Source: DUZB01 sp964407525 (lineage in GTDB: Bacteria > Desulfobacterota > DSM-4660 > Desulfatiglandales > Desulfatiglandaceae). From it: a DNA stretch of 10,361 nucleotides. Below are positions 1-6,155 of the stretch, piece by piece (position 1 is the stretch's first letter; every line of letters starts with the position of its first letter). The position numbers were made by a program, and so were the translations under genes. The stretch spans positions 1 to 10,361 of the forward strand of contig CAYOWC010000176.1 of NCBI GenBank assembly GCA_964407525.1. The letters run 5' to 3'. Below the pieces are notes generated by a model. The model was given only the letters and a program-made list of their open reading frames with translations. It was not told the DNA's origin and did not search any database.

Positions 1-79
1 GCTTACCCGGAGTCTCGCAAGCTCGCTTACCCGGAGTCTCGCAAGCTCGCTTACCCGGAGTCTCGCAAGCTCGCTTACC
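1..79. repeat. 24-bp tandem array, copy 1
   Basis: Three identical 24-bp units occupy 8-31, 32-55 and 56-79. Each begins CGGAGTCTCGCAAG and ends CTCGCTTACC. A partial unit at 1-7 shows the array continues to the left of the window. The unit contains a small inverted repeat (AAGC-TC-GCTT). Being 24 bp it keeps reading frame, and most frames through it are open, so automated gene callers can produce false octapeptide-repeat proteins here. It is followed by TGGGTACCGC and decayed TACTGCC heptamers, as is the second array at 3973-4044. There are no unique spacers, so it is not CRISPR. Confidence 0.95.
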
Positions 80-431
80 TGGGTACCGCATACTGCCCAC
101 TGTCTTCCGCACCCCGGCTCTGGACATCTTCTACTTCCAGCGCTTCTGTCATATCTTTGCAGCCAAATACAGGGGATAGTTTTGAATAACCTGGTTCCTG
201 ATCCTGCTCAGCGGTTTTCCTGATATCTTGACGGCCCTTTTCGGCGAGTACTTCATGATAGTGTCGCAAACTTTTCGCCTGCGTGCGGTTTTCGGATTTA
301 ACCTCTGCCGGCAACAGGATCAAGAAGTTTTTCGATATTTCTAGATTTATACGTACCTCTTTTTCGTGTATTTGCGATTTATACGTACCACTTTTGCCAA
401 TTCTATTTTTACATAAACAGGAGGGGTTCAA
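75..431 (-). CDS. Doubtful hypothetical protein (118 codons)
   Basis: A stop-free reading frame of 118 codons starts at a TTG with no visible Shine-Dalgarno sequence and ends inside the 24-bp array. The translation is charged and shows no domain I recognise. Residues about 15-30 are encoded by a 20-bp direct repeat, which suggests that part is regulatory or decayed rather than coding. The middle of the frame (about residues 30-75, rich in Lys, Glu and Arg) has a more protein-like composition, so it could be the remnant of a real gene. It lies 236 bases beyond the stop of the pyrophosphatase gene. I give it low confidence as a functional gene. Confidence 0.2.
   Translation of the reverse strand: MNPSCLCKNRIGKSGTYKSQIHEKEVRINLEISKNFLILLPAEVKSENRTQAKSLRHYHEVLAEKGRQDIRKTAEQDQEPGYSKLSPVFGCKDMTEALEVEDVQSRGAEDSGQYAVPR
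344..395. repeat. 20-bp direct repeat pair, 32-bp period
   Basis: GATTTATACGTACC followed by T or A and then CTTTT occurs at 344-363 and 376-395. The two 20-bp copies differ at one base, with starts 32 bp apart (about three helical turns). Each contains the palindrome TACGTA. This geometry suits a pair of protein-binding sites, but no intact regulator gene is adjacent. It could also be a chance duplication in decaying DNA. Confidence 0.6.
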
Positions 432-447
432 AGTGGATTAGGGTGAT

Positions 448-589
448 ATTTGGCCGTGATCATTGTTTCGACCAAGGTTGTAGGTGCGACTTCAGTCGCA
501 CAGGGTCGGTGTTCGATGTGCGACTAAAGTCGCACCTACAGGAGACCTCGGATGATGCAAGATGGTCGAAACGATGATCAAGGCCAAAT
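448..589. repeat. Nested palindromic (REP/MITE-like) element
   Basis: Outer arms of 27 bp (448-474 and 563-589, starting ATTTGGCC and ending GGCCAAAT) pair with two mismatches. Inside them, 24-bp arms (479-502 and 517-540, TGTAGGTGCGACTT... and ...AAGTCGCACCTACA) pair with one mismatch around a 14-base loop. Each inner arm contains its own short palindrome (GTGCGACT...AGTCGCAC). The whole 142-bp segment can fold as one long hairpin and has no ORF. Similar GTGCGACTnnAGTCGCAC motifs are known as dispersed bacterial REP-type repeats. Mobility here is inferred; no transposase is in the window. Confidence 0.8.
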
Positions 590-622
590 GTTTTCATCAA
601 TTCCCGAATAAACATGTTCACG

Positions 623-643
623 TTTCAGGCGTCAGATTTCAGG
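623..643. repeat. Degenerate heptamer tract (TTTCAGG)
   Basis: Three consecutive 7-base units, TTTCAGG, CGTCAGA and TTTCAGG, lie just downstream of the pyrophosphatase stop. It is short and imperfect alone, but five other spacers in this window hold tracts of the same 7-bp period with different sequences. The spacer 432-667 otherwise holds only the nested palindrome. Confidence 0.5.
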
Positions 644-667
644 CTACGTATTACATACGATCTTCCG

Positions 668-2313
668 TCAACCGGAAGTGAAAGCCGCCGCAAGGGAGGG
701 AACGACCTGCTTTTTCCTTGACATAACACCCGGCAGTTCGATCATTCCTACCCCGTTCACCGGTTTGTCGAAGGCGTTCGCGGCCAGATCCAGCCCGTTG
801 TCGTCATGGACCAGGACCAGGCTTCTTTCTTCCAGGATATCCGTAAGCATCAGCACGGCCATGAACAGGCCTGAGTTTTTAGCTGTTTTCCGCAACTCAT
901 GGCGCAGTTCTTCCACTGGAGGCATCGATTTTTCAATGTCTGTCAATTCGGTCTGTCCGATCCCGATCTCCTTGTCGCCGAAGCGGTAGATCTTCCAGTC
1001 ATGGTGCACCCACCAGGAAGGCGGTGGTGGTGGCGTCGGCATCCTGGCGCGGAAAAGGGATCGGGCGAGATCCTTGATATTTTCTCCGGCAATTTCCGCC
1101 AGCCATTCGGCGATTTTGCGATCGCGGGCGGTGGTAGTGGGAGAGCGAAATTCTACCGTATCAGAAAGGATCGCGCCAAGCATGGCCCCTGCCAGGGTCG
1201 GTGTCAATGGGGCATCGTGCCGCCGGTAGAGTTCGGCAATCAATGTGCAACTGCTTCCCACGGGTTCTACCAGCATACGCAATGGCTCAAGGGTGTTCAA
1301 ACCACCCAGATTGTGGTGATCGATGATTTCAAGGATTTCACTCTGGGGAACGCCGGCCGCAGCCTGGTCGGGATGGTTGTGATCGGTGAGAATGATCCGT
1401 TGTCTGGTCTGCCCGGTGAGGTGACGTCGAAGAAGAAATCCCTCCAGGAAACCTTTTTCCGTGACTACCGGGAGGGCTGCCAGATTGTGCCGTCGCATCC
1501 GTTCCAGACCGTCAGTTACCGGGTCGTTGCCCCGAATTGTTGGAGAGTGGGCATCCATGGCGGTTTGAATCGGCAGGCTCTGTTGGATGAGAAGGGCTGC
1601 GGCAAAGGTCGTTCGCCTGGTGAGGAGAATCATGGCTCCACGTTTGCGGCCTTCCGCCAGCAAAGCGTCGGAAATGGAGGCGCTATCTGTGACTACAAGA
1701 CACCCGGCGCCTGCCAGGACGGCGGCAATCTGTACTTCCGGCTGGTTGCCCACGATGACAAGATCTCCCGGTGAAATACAGTTACTGGCATCTTTTTCGG
1801 TGAAGGTAGCGATCCAGACGCGGCCTCGAATCACTGCTTCTTCATAGCCTGCGACCAGATCACCCTCCAGAGTTCGATTCAGCAATTCAAGGGGCAGATC
1901 CACCCATTTCGGCAGTGTAGTTCGGCGAGATAGCGATCAGCCAGTTTGTCCCGTTCCAGGAGTCCCACAAGTTTTCCGACTCTGTCCACCACCGGCAAGG
2001 CGCCCAGATCACGGTGCTGCATCATCAGACCGGCTTCCCGTAGCGTGTGGTCGGGGTACAGTGCGGGAGCATCCGTCCGCATCACGTCCGAAACGCGGAG
2101 GTACACATCCTTGATGGCACGGGGAGCCGGTATGCCCACGTGTTCCAGCAACCACGCGGTTTCACGATTCAGATGGTCGAGGTGGCAGGGTACAGCCTGG
2201 TTTCCGGTTTGCCAAGTGTAGAGGGAGGCGTATGCAATAGCCGAGCAGACCGCATCGGTATCCGGATCGTGATGCCCGATGACAAGTACTTCATCGCTAT
2301 TTGTGCAGGGCAT
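668..2313 (-). pseudogene. ppaC: CBS-domain Mn-dependent inorganic pyrophosphatase, one frameshift
   Basis: Family II (DHH) pyrophosphatase, hydrolysing PPi to two phosphates in the cytoplasm. The N-terminal part (frame ending at 1879) has the metal-binding GHHDPDTDAV motif (His14, Asp18, Asp20) and a first CBS domain (about 70-126). The second part (frame of 668-1903) has a DRTGG-like region, a second CBS domain (...NLAALPVVTEKG), the DHH motif in EIIDHHNLGG, and a C-terminal DHHA2 domain with the conserved SRKKQVVP. In this family CBS domains bind adenine nucleotides as regulators. The parts overlap out of frame. Adding one base near 1919-1923, in the GAACT stretch of the coding strand, gives a continuous protein of about 548 residues, the expected length. 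Start at 2311-2313 is set by AAAGGAGG four bases upstream. It lies 34 bases after the ADP-ribosylglycohydrolase gene, so probably the same transcript. The lesion may be an assembly error or a real mutation. Confidence 0.9.
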
Positions 2314-2347
2314 TCTTCCTCCTTTGGGTAAACATGTGCTCGATTCT

Positions 2348-3256
2348 TTAAGGTTTGATTTCCTCCAGTAGTTCAACGATTTCTTTTTCCTTTCTCATCT
2401 CTGATAACCATTCTTCGGGAAGGCCTCCGGAACCTGAGTAGGCGCCCAGAATCATTCCCACCATCATTGCGCGGGCCGCACTGTCCCCTCCTGCCATAAC
2501 AGACTGGATCAGGGCTTCATGCAGGTCATTCTGGTACTTTGCGATGAGATGCACCACCCCTGGAAAGGCATCCATGGTATTGCATGTCTGGCCGAACTCG
2601 GCTATGACCGGTACGCTTTCCTTGTCCGCAGATGCAATGCCTGCCTTGACCCAGTTCAAAATGGGAGAATCCTTGAAATTTTCACGGGCAGTTTTTTCCA
2701 TGGCGTCTACCGGCCAAGCTCCGCCTAATACGGAGAAGGCAACCGCTGCAAAGAAGGCAGCGCTATCTATGGTGAGGGAATTGTTGTGGGTCATCCTGGT
2801 CTGGGCTATGGCCGATTTCTCAAGTCCGGGGAGGTCATTGCAGTAGGTATAGACAAGAGGAGCCAGGCGCGATGCCCCTGCCAGATCGCCTGAAGGACTT
2901 CCACCATCTTCGGTCTTTTTTCCTGAGGCATTTGCGGCGAGGGTTCCCCGTGTGGCCTCGTCTACGTAGCCTGTATAGTTTTCAAAGAGCTTTTTCCACC
3001 TGGAAGAAAAATCGGAGAGATCAAATTTTTTCCTGGTAGCAAGAGATTCGAGGAGCACAAAAGTCTGGTCACCATAATGGGTGAATTCGCCTTCTTGTTT
3101 TGTTGGATGATAGGAGTTGGGCTGTGGTTTCATCAGGGAATCCACCCTGCCGAAAGCACGATGGATGGCCTGGGTATCGTAGATCCAGTGGGCGCCAAGG
3201 GCCAGGGAATCGCCGGCAAAGGAGGCGATTACCATGGTTGTTGCTCGTTCGTTCAT
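2348..3256 (-). CDS. ADP-ribosylglycohydrolase-family protein
   Basis: A 302-residue protein of the ADP-ribosylglycohydrolase / crystallin-J1-like fold, an all-helical family that removes ADP-ribose from proteins or small molecules using a Mg2+ pair. Family landmarks are the N-terminal GDSLALGAHW (residues 15-24), THYGDQT at 59-65 in place of the usual TDDT metal-binding motif, and GGDSAARAMMVGMILGA from residue 256, where many active members have GGDTD(T/N). The altered acidic residues place it in a divergent subgroup, so the substrate and even catalysis cannot be assumed. The start has GGAG eight bases upstream. A 113-base gap separates it from the thioesterase gene, and the pyrophosphatase follows after 34 bases, suggesting co-transcription with the latter. 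A link to nucleotide or ADP-ribose turnover is inference from that neighbour only. Confidence 0.85.
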   Translation of the reverse strand: MNERATTMVIASFAGDSLALGAHWIYDTQAIHRAFGRVDSLMKPQPNSYHPTKQEGEFTHYGDQTFVLLESLATRKKFDLSDFSSRWKKLFENYTGYVDEATRGTLAANASGKKTEDGGSPSGDLAGASRLAPLVYTYCNDLPGLEKSAIAQTRMTHNNSLTIDSAAFFAAVAFSVLGGAWPVDAMEKTARENFKDSPILNWVKAGIASADKESVPVIAEFGQTCNTMDAFPGVVHLIAKYQNDLHEALIQSVMAGGDSAARAMMVGMILGAYSGSGGLPEEWLSEMRKEKEIVELLEEIKP

Positions 3257-3369
3257 TCTGCGATCTCCAAATTGTCAGTTTTATGCTTTTGCGATGGGTT
3301 CTATGTTACCATGGCGGATGGCAGGAAATCACTATTCCCTGGTTTTGTCAAATGGAATTTGGCGCATAT

Positions 3370-3876
3370 TTATTTTTCGCGGTCCGCTGATTCATTTTGA
3401 CCTTCTTTCTCCTTCCTCTTTTCCACAAACCTTACATTTCTTCTGTCGTGAGCTTCTCGGTTACGTCTTTTTTCTTCTTCTGTTTCTAAAACCAATGGAG
3501 GTATACTAGTAGGTTTGCCGTTTGAATCAAGGGCTACAAAAGTGAGATAGGCCGAGGAGGTGTGGCGAATACGACCGGTAGTGAGGTCTTCCGCTTCAGC
3601 CCGCACACCAATATCCATGGAGGTTTTTCCAACCATGTTGATACTGGCCCTGAGAGTAAGTAAATCCCCGATGTAGACAGGGTGGTGAAAATCGAGTCTG
3701 TCGATAGATGCCGTTACAGAATTACATCGGGCGTGACGTCGGGCAACCACCCCTGCTGCGGTGTCAATATATTTCATGACAACACCTCCATGTACATTCC
3801 CGGAAGGGTTTGCGTCCTGGGGCAGCATGACATGGGCAATGCTTACAGCGCTTTCACTTATTTTCTTTCCTTCCAT
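3370..3876 (-). CDS. Acyl-CoA thioesterase, hotdog fold
   Basis: A 168-residue single-hotdog protein of the YciA/BACH-type acyl-CoA hydrolase family, which cleaves acyl-CoA to free fatty acid and CoA in the cytoplasm. The signature NPSGNVHGGVVMKYIDTAAG (residues 23-42) supplies the conserved Asn27, HGG 29-31 and Asp38 of the active-site helix. It is followed by the strands DRLDFHHPVYIGDLLTLRAS and SSAYLTFVALD typical of the domain. The last 30 or so residues form a highly charged Lys/Glu/Arg tail, common as a variable extension. The start is fixed by GGAGG four bases upstream. It is the first gene of the minus-strand run thioesterase, ADP-ribosylglycohydrolase, pyrophosphatase. Chain-length preference cannot be read from the sequence. 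Confidence 0.92.
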   Translation of the reverse strand: MEGKKISESAVSIAHVMLPQDANPSGNVHGGVVMKYIDTAAGVVARRHARCNSVTASIDRLDFHHPVYIGDLLTLRASINMVGKTSMDIGVRAEAEDLTTGRIRHTSSAYLTFVALDSNGKPTSIPPLVLETEEEKRRNREAHDRRNVRFVEKRKEKEGQNESADREK

Positions 3877-3895
3877 GGGGCCTCCTTCTGGCCTG

Positions 3896-3940
3896 CCCCG
3901 TGAAATACCCGAAGGGTCAGCGTAGCGTATTTCACTGGGG
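3896..3940. repeat. Branched palindrome upstream of thioesterase
   Basis: CCCCGTGAAATAC (3896-3908) pairs with GTATTTCAC-T-GGGG (3927-3940) through 13 base pairs and one bulged T. The interior can fold a second small stem (CCC-GAA-GGG). It sits about 10 bases upstream of the thioesterase ribosome-binding site and has no U-tract, so it is not a standard intrinsic terminator. It is either a dispersed repeat or a leader structure. Confidence 0.6.
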
Positions 3941-3974
3941 TCATTGGTCGTTCGTCACTGGTCATTCGTCATCG
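3940..3974. repeat. Degenerate heptamer tract (GTCATTS), five units
   Basis: Five successive 7-base units start GTC (GTCATTG, GTCGTTC, GTCACTG, GTCATTC, GTCATCG), leading directly into the 24-bp array. Units vary at positions 4-7, which suggests an old tract that has diverged. Confidence 0.75.
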
Positions 3975-4044
3975 GAGTCTCGCAAGCTCGCTTACCCGGA
4001 GTCTCGCAAGCTCGCTTACCCGGAGTCTCGCAAGCTCGCTTACC
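3973..4044. repeat. 24-bp tandem array, copy 2
   Basis: Three exact copies of the same 24-bp unit as at 8-79, at 3973-3996, 3997-4020 and 4021-4044, in the same orientation. The right flank TGGGATACCGCCTACT resembles the right flank of copy 1 (TGGGTACCGCATACT), so flank and array were copied together. It lies 40 bases past the stop of the DUF362 gene. Confidence 0.95.
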
Positions 4045-4084
4045 TGGGATACCGCCTACTACACACTGCCCGCTATTTCTTTAT

Positions 4085-5305
4085 CTAAGCACTGGTTTCT
4101 AACTCCTGCGGTGTTGTCATCTCCACCAGGCTTTTTTCCACTTCCCCGGGGACAACATTGTTTGCGGTTTTGATATTTACTTCCGGTTTCCCTCCCAATA
4201 CCTGATAGGCCCGGTTGAGAGTACGGTCGTCCCATATGGTGTTGATATCGTTCCTGGTTAGGGCTTCCGGCGTCAAGGCTGCCAGCCATCCTCCAAGCTT
4301 GCCCACTACCCAATGATTCGCTACAGTGACAATAATTTGGCTTTCGTAAGGATCGCTGAATGTATCCTTCTCTGACTCCGGGGCGGATTCCCTGTTCAAG
4401 AGAAGCCACGCCAGGGAAACCATATCGTGGGCAACCACCGACTCCGAGGCGATTACGAGTCCTGTTTCTGGTTGCATTACGTACCCCTTATCGGGGCCGA
4501 ATGAGGTGAGTATTTTGTCCGCCGCTGTGAGCACGAGACGCTGTTTCTGGAGCAGCGTCCCCACGGTGTTGCCTTCGGCCGTCTTTTCCTGGAAGGTTGC
4601 GGCATCTCGATGGTACTCCAGTCGGGTATCGGTTCGCCAGTAGCCTACCGCAGCCTTGAGTCCGAGGGTGCTTCCGGCCAAGACGTGGCGAGCGCATCTT
4701 GGCATAAGCACAATATGATCTACTTCCCTCAATATTCCAGGCATCATCAGGCTACCTTTCCAGTTTGAACCGGATGCCGGCATGTCTTGATAAAAGGAGT
4801 TCCAGCCGGCCTCTTCAGGAAAATGAAGTTCTGCTCCCGCTCTCAAGGCAGCCTCTGCCATACCGCAGGCCTCCATCAATTCCCTGGAGGAACCCTCTGC
4901 CCCTTCCTGAGTCAATTTCACGTGCTCAATTCCGGACATGTCTCCCACTATAACCTTGCCTGCCCCTTTTTCCTTAAGCAGCGTCACCATGGCTCCGATG
5001 GCGAGAGGACTGGTTGTTGCCGGGTATTGGTTCCCGGAGTTGAGAGCCGGTTTGATAAATACGGTGTCCCCTTTGGACAACCACGAAAAATCCGTTGCGG
5101 CTTCGGCGGCTTCCCGAAGCGCATTCTTGAAGGCTTTCTCGGTGGATTTACGATCCAGACCGGCCAAAAAGACCTTTGTTTCTGGTCCAGAAAAGGCTGG
5201 TTTTTTCAAAGAAGAAGGTTTTGATGCGGCTTTTGTCTTTCCCAATGGGAGAACGGCTGAGGCCAGTCCTGCTGCTGATGCTTTTATGAATGTTCTTCTT
5301 TCCAT
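4085..5305 (-). CDS. Tat-exported DUF362 domain protein
   Basis: A 406-residue protein. The first 27 residues form a twin-arginine signal: RRTFIK at 3-8 followed by a small hydrophobic stretch (ASAAGLASAVLPL) and an Ala-rich cleavage region, so it is probably exported folded to the periplasm. The remainder matches DUF362 proteins: the IKPALNSGN segment, a Gly-rich KGAGKVIVGDMSG stretch, and a later GLKAAVGYWRTDTR region. The biochemical function of this family is not settled. This member lacks the ferredoxin-like CxxCxxC cluster that some relatives carry. GGAGG lies nine bases before the ATG, and a four-copy heptamer lies just upstream of that. It is transcribed toward the thioesterase gene but is separated from it by about 200 bases of repeats, so it is likely a single-gene unit. 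Confidence 0.88.
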   Translation of the reverse strand: MERRTFIKASAAGLASAVLPLGKTKAASKPSSLKKPAFSGPETKVFLAGLDRKSTEKAFKNALREAAEAATDFSWLSKGDTVFIKPALNSGNQYPATTSPLAIGAMVTLLKEKGAGKVIVGDMSGIEHVKLTQEGAEGSSRELMEACGMAEAALRAGAELHFPEEAGWNSFYQDMPASGSNWKGSLMMPGILREVDHIVLMPRCARHVLAGSTLGLKAAVGYWRTDTRLEYHRDAATFQEKTAEGNTVGTLLQKQRLVLTAADKILTSFGPDKGYVMQPETGLVIASESVVAHDMVSLAWLLLNRESAPESEKDTFSDPYESQIIVTVANHWVVGKLGGWLAALTPEALTRNDINTIWDDRTLNRAYQVLGGKPEVNIKTANNVVPGEVEKSLVEMTTPQELETSA

Positions 5306-5325
5306 ACCTGTGATCCTCCATCCAT

Positions 5326-5360
5326 TTCTGACTTCTGACTTCTGACTTCTGACTTCTAAT
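5326..5360. repeat. Heptamer tandem repeat TTCTGAC x4
   Basis: Four perfect TTCTGAC units (5326-5353) plus a decayed fifth (TTCTAAT). On the minus strand this is GTCAGAA repeated just upstream of the GGAGG of the DUF362 gene, hence within its likely 5' leader or promoter. A change in copy number would alter spacing there by 7 bp. Confidence 0.9.
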
Positions 5361-5395
5361 ATGGTAGGGAGAGCGTACTGCGGTTGTCAAGCATT

Positions 5396-5518
5396 ATGGT
5401 CATGCGTTTTGCTTTTCGAATCGATATAAAACGATTATGGGGCATGGAATACGAACAGGAGATTATGGCGAAGCTTCTTTTGCAGCAGATGATATCCACC
5501 GGGAAAATGATTGAATAA
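5396..5518 (+). CDS. Possible small ORF (40 codons)
   Basis: ATG at 5396 opens a 40-codon frame, with a second ATG at 5444 giving a 24-residue peptide (MEYEQEIMAK... to ...STGKMIE). The C-terminal part looks amphipathic and protein-like. Neither start has a convincing ribosome-binding site and I recognise no family. It lies in the divergent spacer between the DUF362 and CGGC genes. It may be a chance frame or a gene remnant. Confidence 0.2.
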   Translation: MVMRFAFRIDIKRLWGMEYEQEIMAKLLLQQMISTGKMIE

Positions 5519-5557
5519 TAAGTTATTTAAAATAGATACTTCATGGAATTTGTTTTT

Positions 5558-5586
5558 TGAAAAGGTTTTTCTATTGTCGATATTTT
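5558..5586 (+). promoter_or_regulatory. Candidate sigma-70-type promoter for the CGGC gene
   Basis: TTGAAA (5558-5563), a 17-base spacer, then TATTTT (5581-5586), in an AT-rich stretch about 50 bases upstream of the CGGC-domain start. The -35 matches 5 of 6 consensus bases and the -10 matches 4 of 6. This is sequence similarity only. Confidence 0.35.
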
Positions 5587-5635
5587 GTGATATATAGGGC
5601 GCCAAATAAGAATCAAAAAGAAATGGAGGATGATC

Positions 5636-5980
5636 ATGAAAAAAGTAGCAGTTATTGGTTGCGGATCTTATATGGAAAGTGGATGCGGTTGCCCCGGGGA
5701 ATGGCGTTGTTTGAAAGCGGCAGCCCTTGGTGAAGGCACATTTGAGGAACCGTCACAGGTTATGGCTTTTGTCAAATGCGAGTGTCCGGGAAGAACGATT
5801 GTGCCCAATCTGGGTATGGCTATGAAACTGTCGAAGATAAAGCCCGATACAATTCATTTGAGTTCATGCTTTGCCAACGCCAAGCCGGCGTGCCCCTATG
5901 GCAGCGCGGAAGAGTACGCGCAGCTTCTCGAAAAGAATACCGGTATCAAGGTGGTTTTGGGAACCCATGACTATCATTAG
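5636..5980 (+). CDS. CGGC-domain cysteine-rich putative metal-binding protein
   Basis: A 114-residue protein resembling the CGGC-domain family, which is thought to bind metal through conserved Cys and His. It keeps the family layout: Cys9, Cys17, Cys19 and Cys25 near the N-terminus, a central Cys-Pro-Gly, the HLSSC segment (Cys78), CPY with Cys86, and a C-terminal GTH (109-111). The eponymous central CGGC is replaced by KCEC (Cys48, Cys50), so CxxC has become CxC. Of two in-frame ATGs (5630, 5636), the second is preferred because GGAGG (5625-5629) lies six bases before it. It appears to be a single-gene unit, convergent with the TM2 gene. Its stop codon directly abuts a heptamer tract. Its physiological role is unknown. 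Confidence 0.82.
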   Translation: MKKVAVIGCGSYMESGCGCPGEWRCLKAAALGEGTFEEPSQVMAFVKCECPGRTIVPNLGMAMKLSKIKPDTIHLSSCFANAKPACPYGSAEEYAQLLEKNTGIKVVLGTHDYH

Positions 5981-6001
5981 TAGGCAGTAGGCAGTAGGCA
6001 G
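5981..6001. repeat. Heptamer tandem repeat TAGGCAG x3
   Basis: Three perfect TAGGCAG units start at the base after the TAG stop codon of the CGGC gene. The reverse complement is a cyclic form of TACTGCC, the decayed heptamer seen beside both 24-bp arrays (91-104 and 4057-4070), so these loci share a repeat family. Confidence 0.85.
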
Positions 6002-6032
6002 TATGGAAGGTGGCGTTCGTGTGAAACTACTC

Positions 6033-6053
6033 GGGTTACGGGTTGCGGGCTAC
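6033..6053. repeat. Heptamer tract GGGTTRC x3
   Basis: GGGTTAC, GGGTTGC and GGGCTAC run consecutively in the spacer between the CGGC and TM2 genes. Confidence 0.6.
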
Positions 6054-6065
6054 GCGCTTTTTCTG

Positions 6066-6113
6066 GTTCCCAAGCTCCGCTTGGGAACGCATTTCCCGGG
6101 AAGCTTCGCTTCC
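6066..6113. repeat. Two tandem hairpins in a convergent spacer
   Basis: GTTCCCAAGC-TCC-GCTTGGGAAC (6066-6088, ten perfect pairs, three-base loop) is followed by GGAAGC-TTC-GCTTCC (6099-6113). The first sequence type is a very common dispersed bacterial repeat. Neither has a U-tract, but they sit between the converging CGGC and TM2 genes and could slow transcription from either side. Confidence 0.8.
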
Positions 6114-6155
6114 ACACTTCGTCATGCTGCAGTTTGTTTCTTTTCGGTCCTCGTT

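Noticed and set aside
1..79. CRISPR array
   Set aside because: The 24-bp units are contiguous and identical with no unique spacers; no cas genes are present.
662..678. Terminator after the pyrophosphatase (CTTCCG...CGGAAG)
   Set aside because: The stem is only six bp, overlaps the stop codon and has no U-run.
899..1774. 291-codon plus-strand frame
   Set aside because: It is the antisense shadow of the pyrophosphatase gene, whose motifs are unmistakable on the minus strand.
668..3876. A new defence or signalling system from the ADP-ribosylglycohydrolase, pyrophosphatase and thioesterase cluster
   Set aside because: All three resemble ordinary housekeeping families. There is no nuclease, toxin, sensor or mobile hallmark, and the gene spacing supports at most a loose operon.
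3900..4088. Plus-strand frame with repeated ESRKLAYP
   Set aside because: It is a translation of the 24-bp DNA repeat; it has no ribosome-binding site and no coding context.
5148..5390. Minus-strand frame with SEVRSQK repeats
   Set aside because: It is a translation of the heptamer tract and an out-of-frame overlap of the DUF362 gene.
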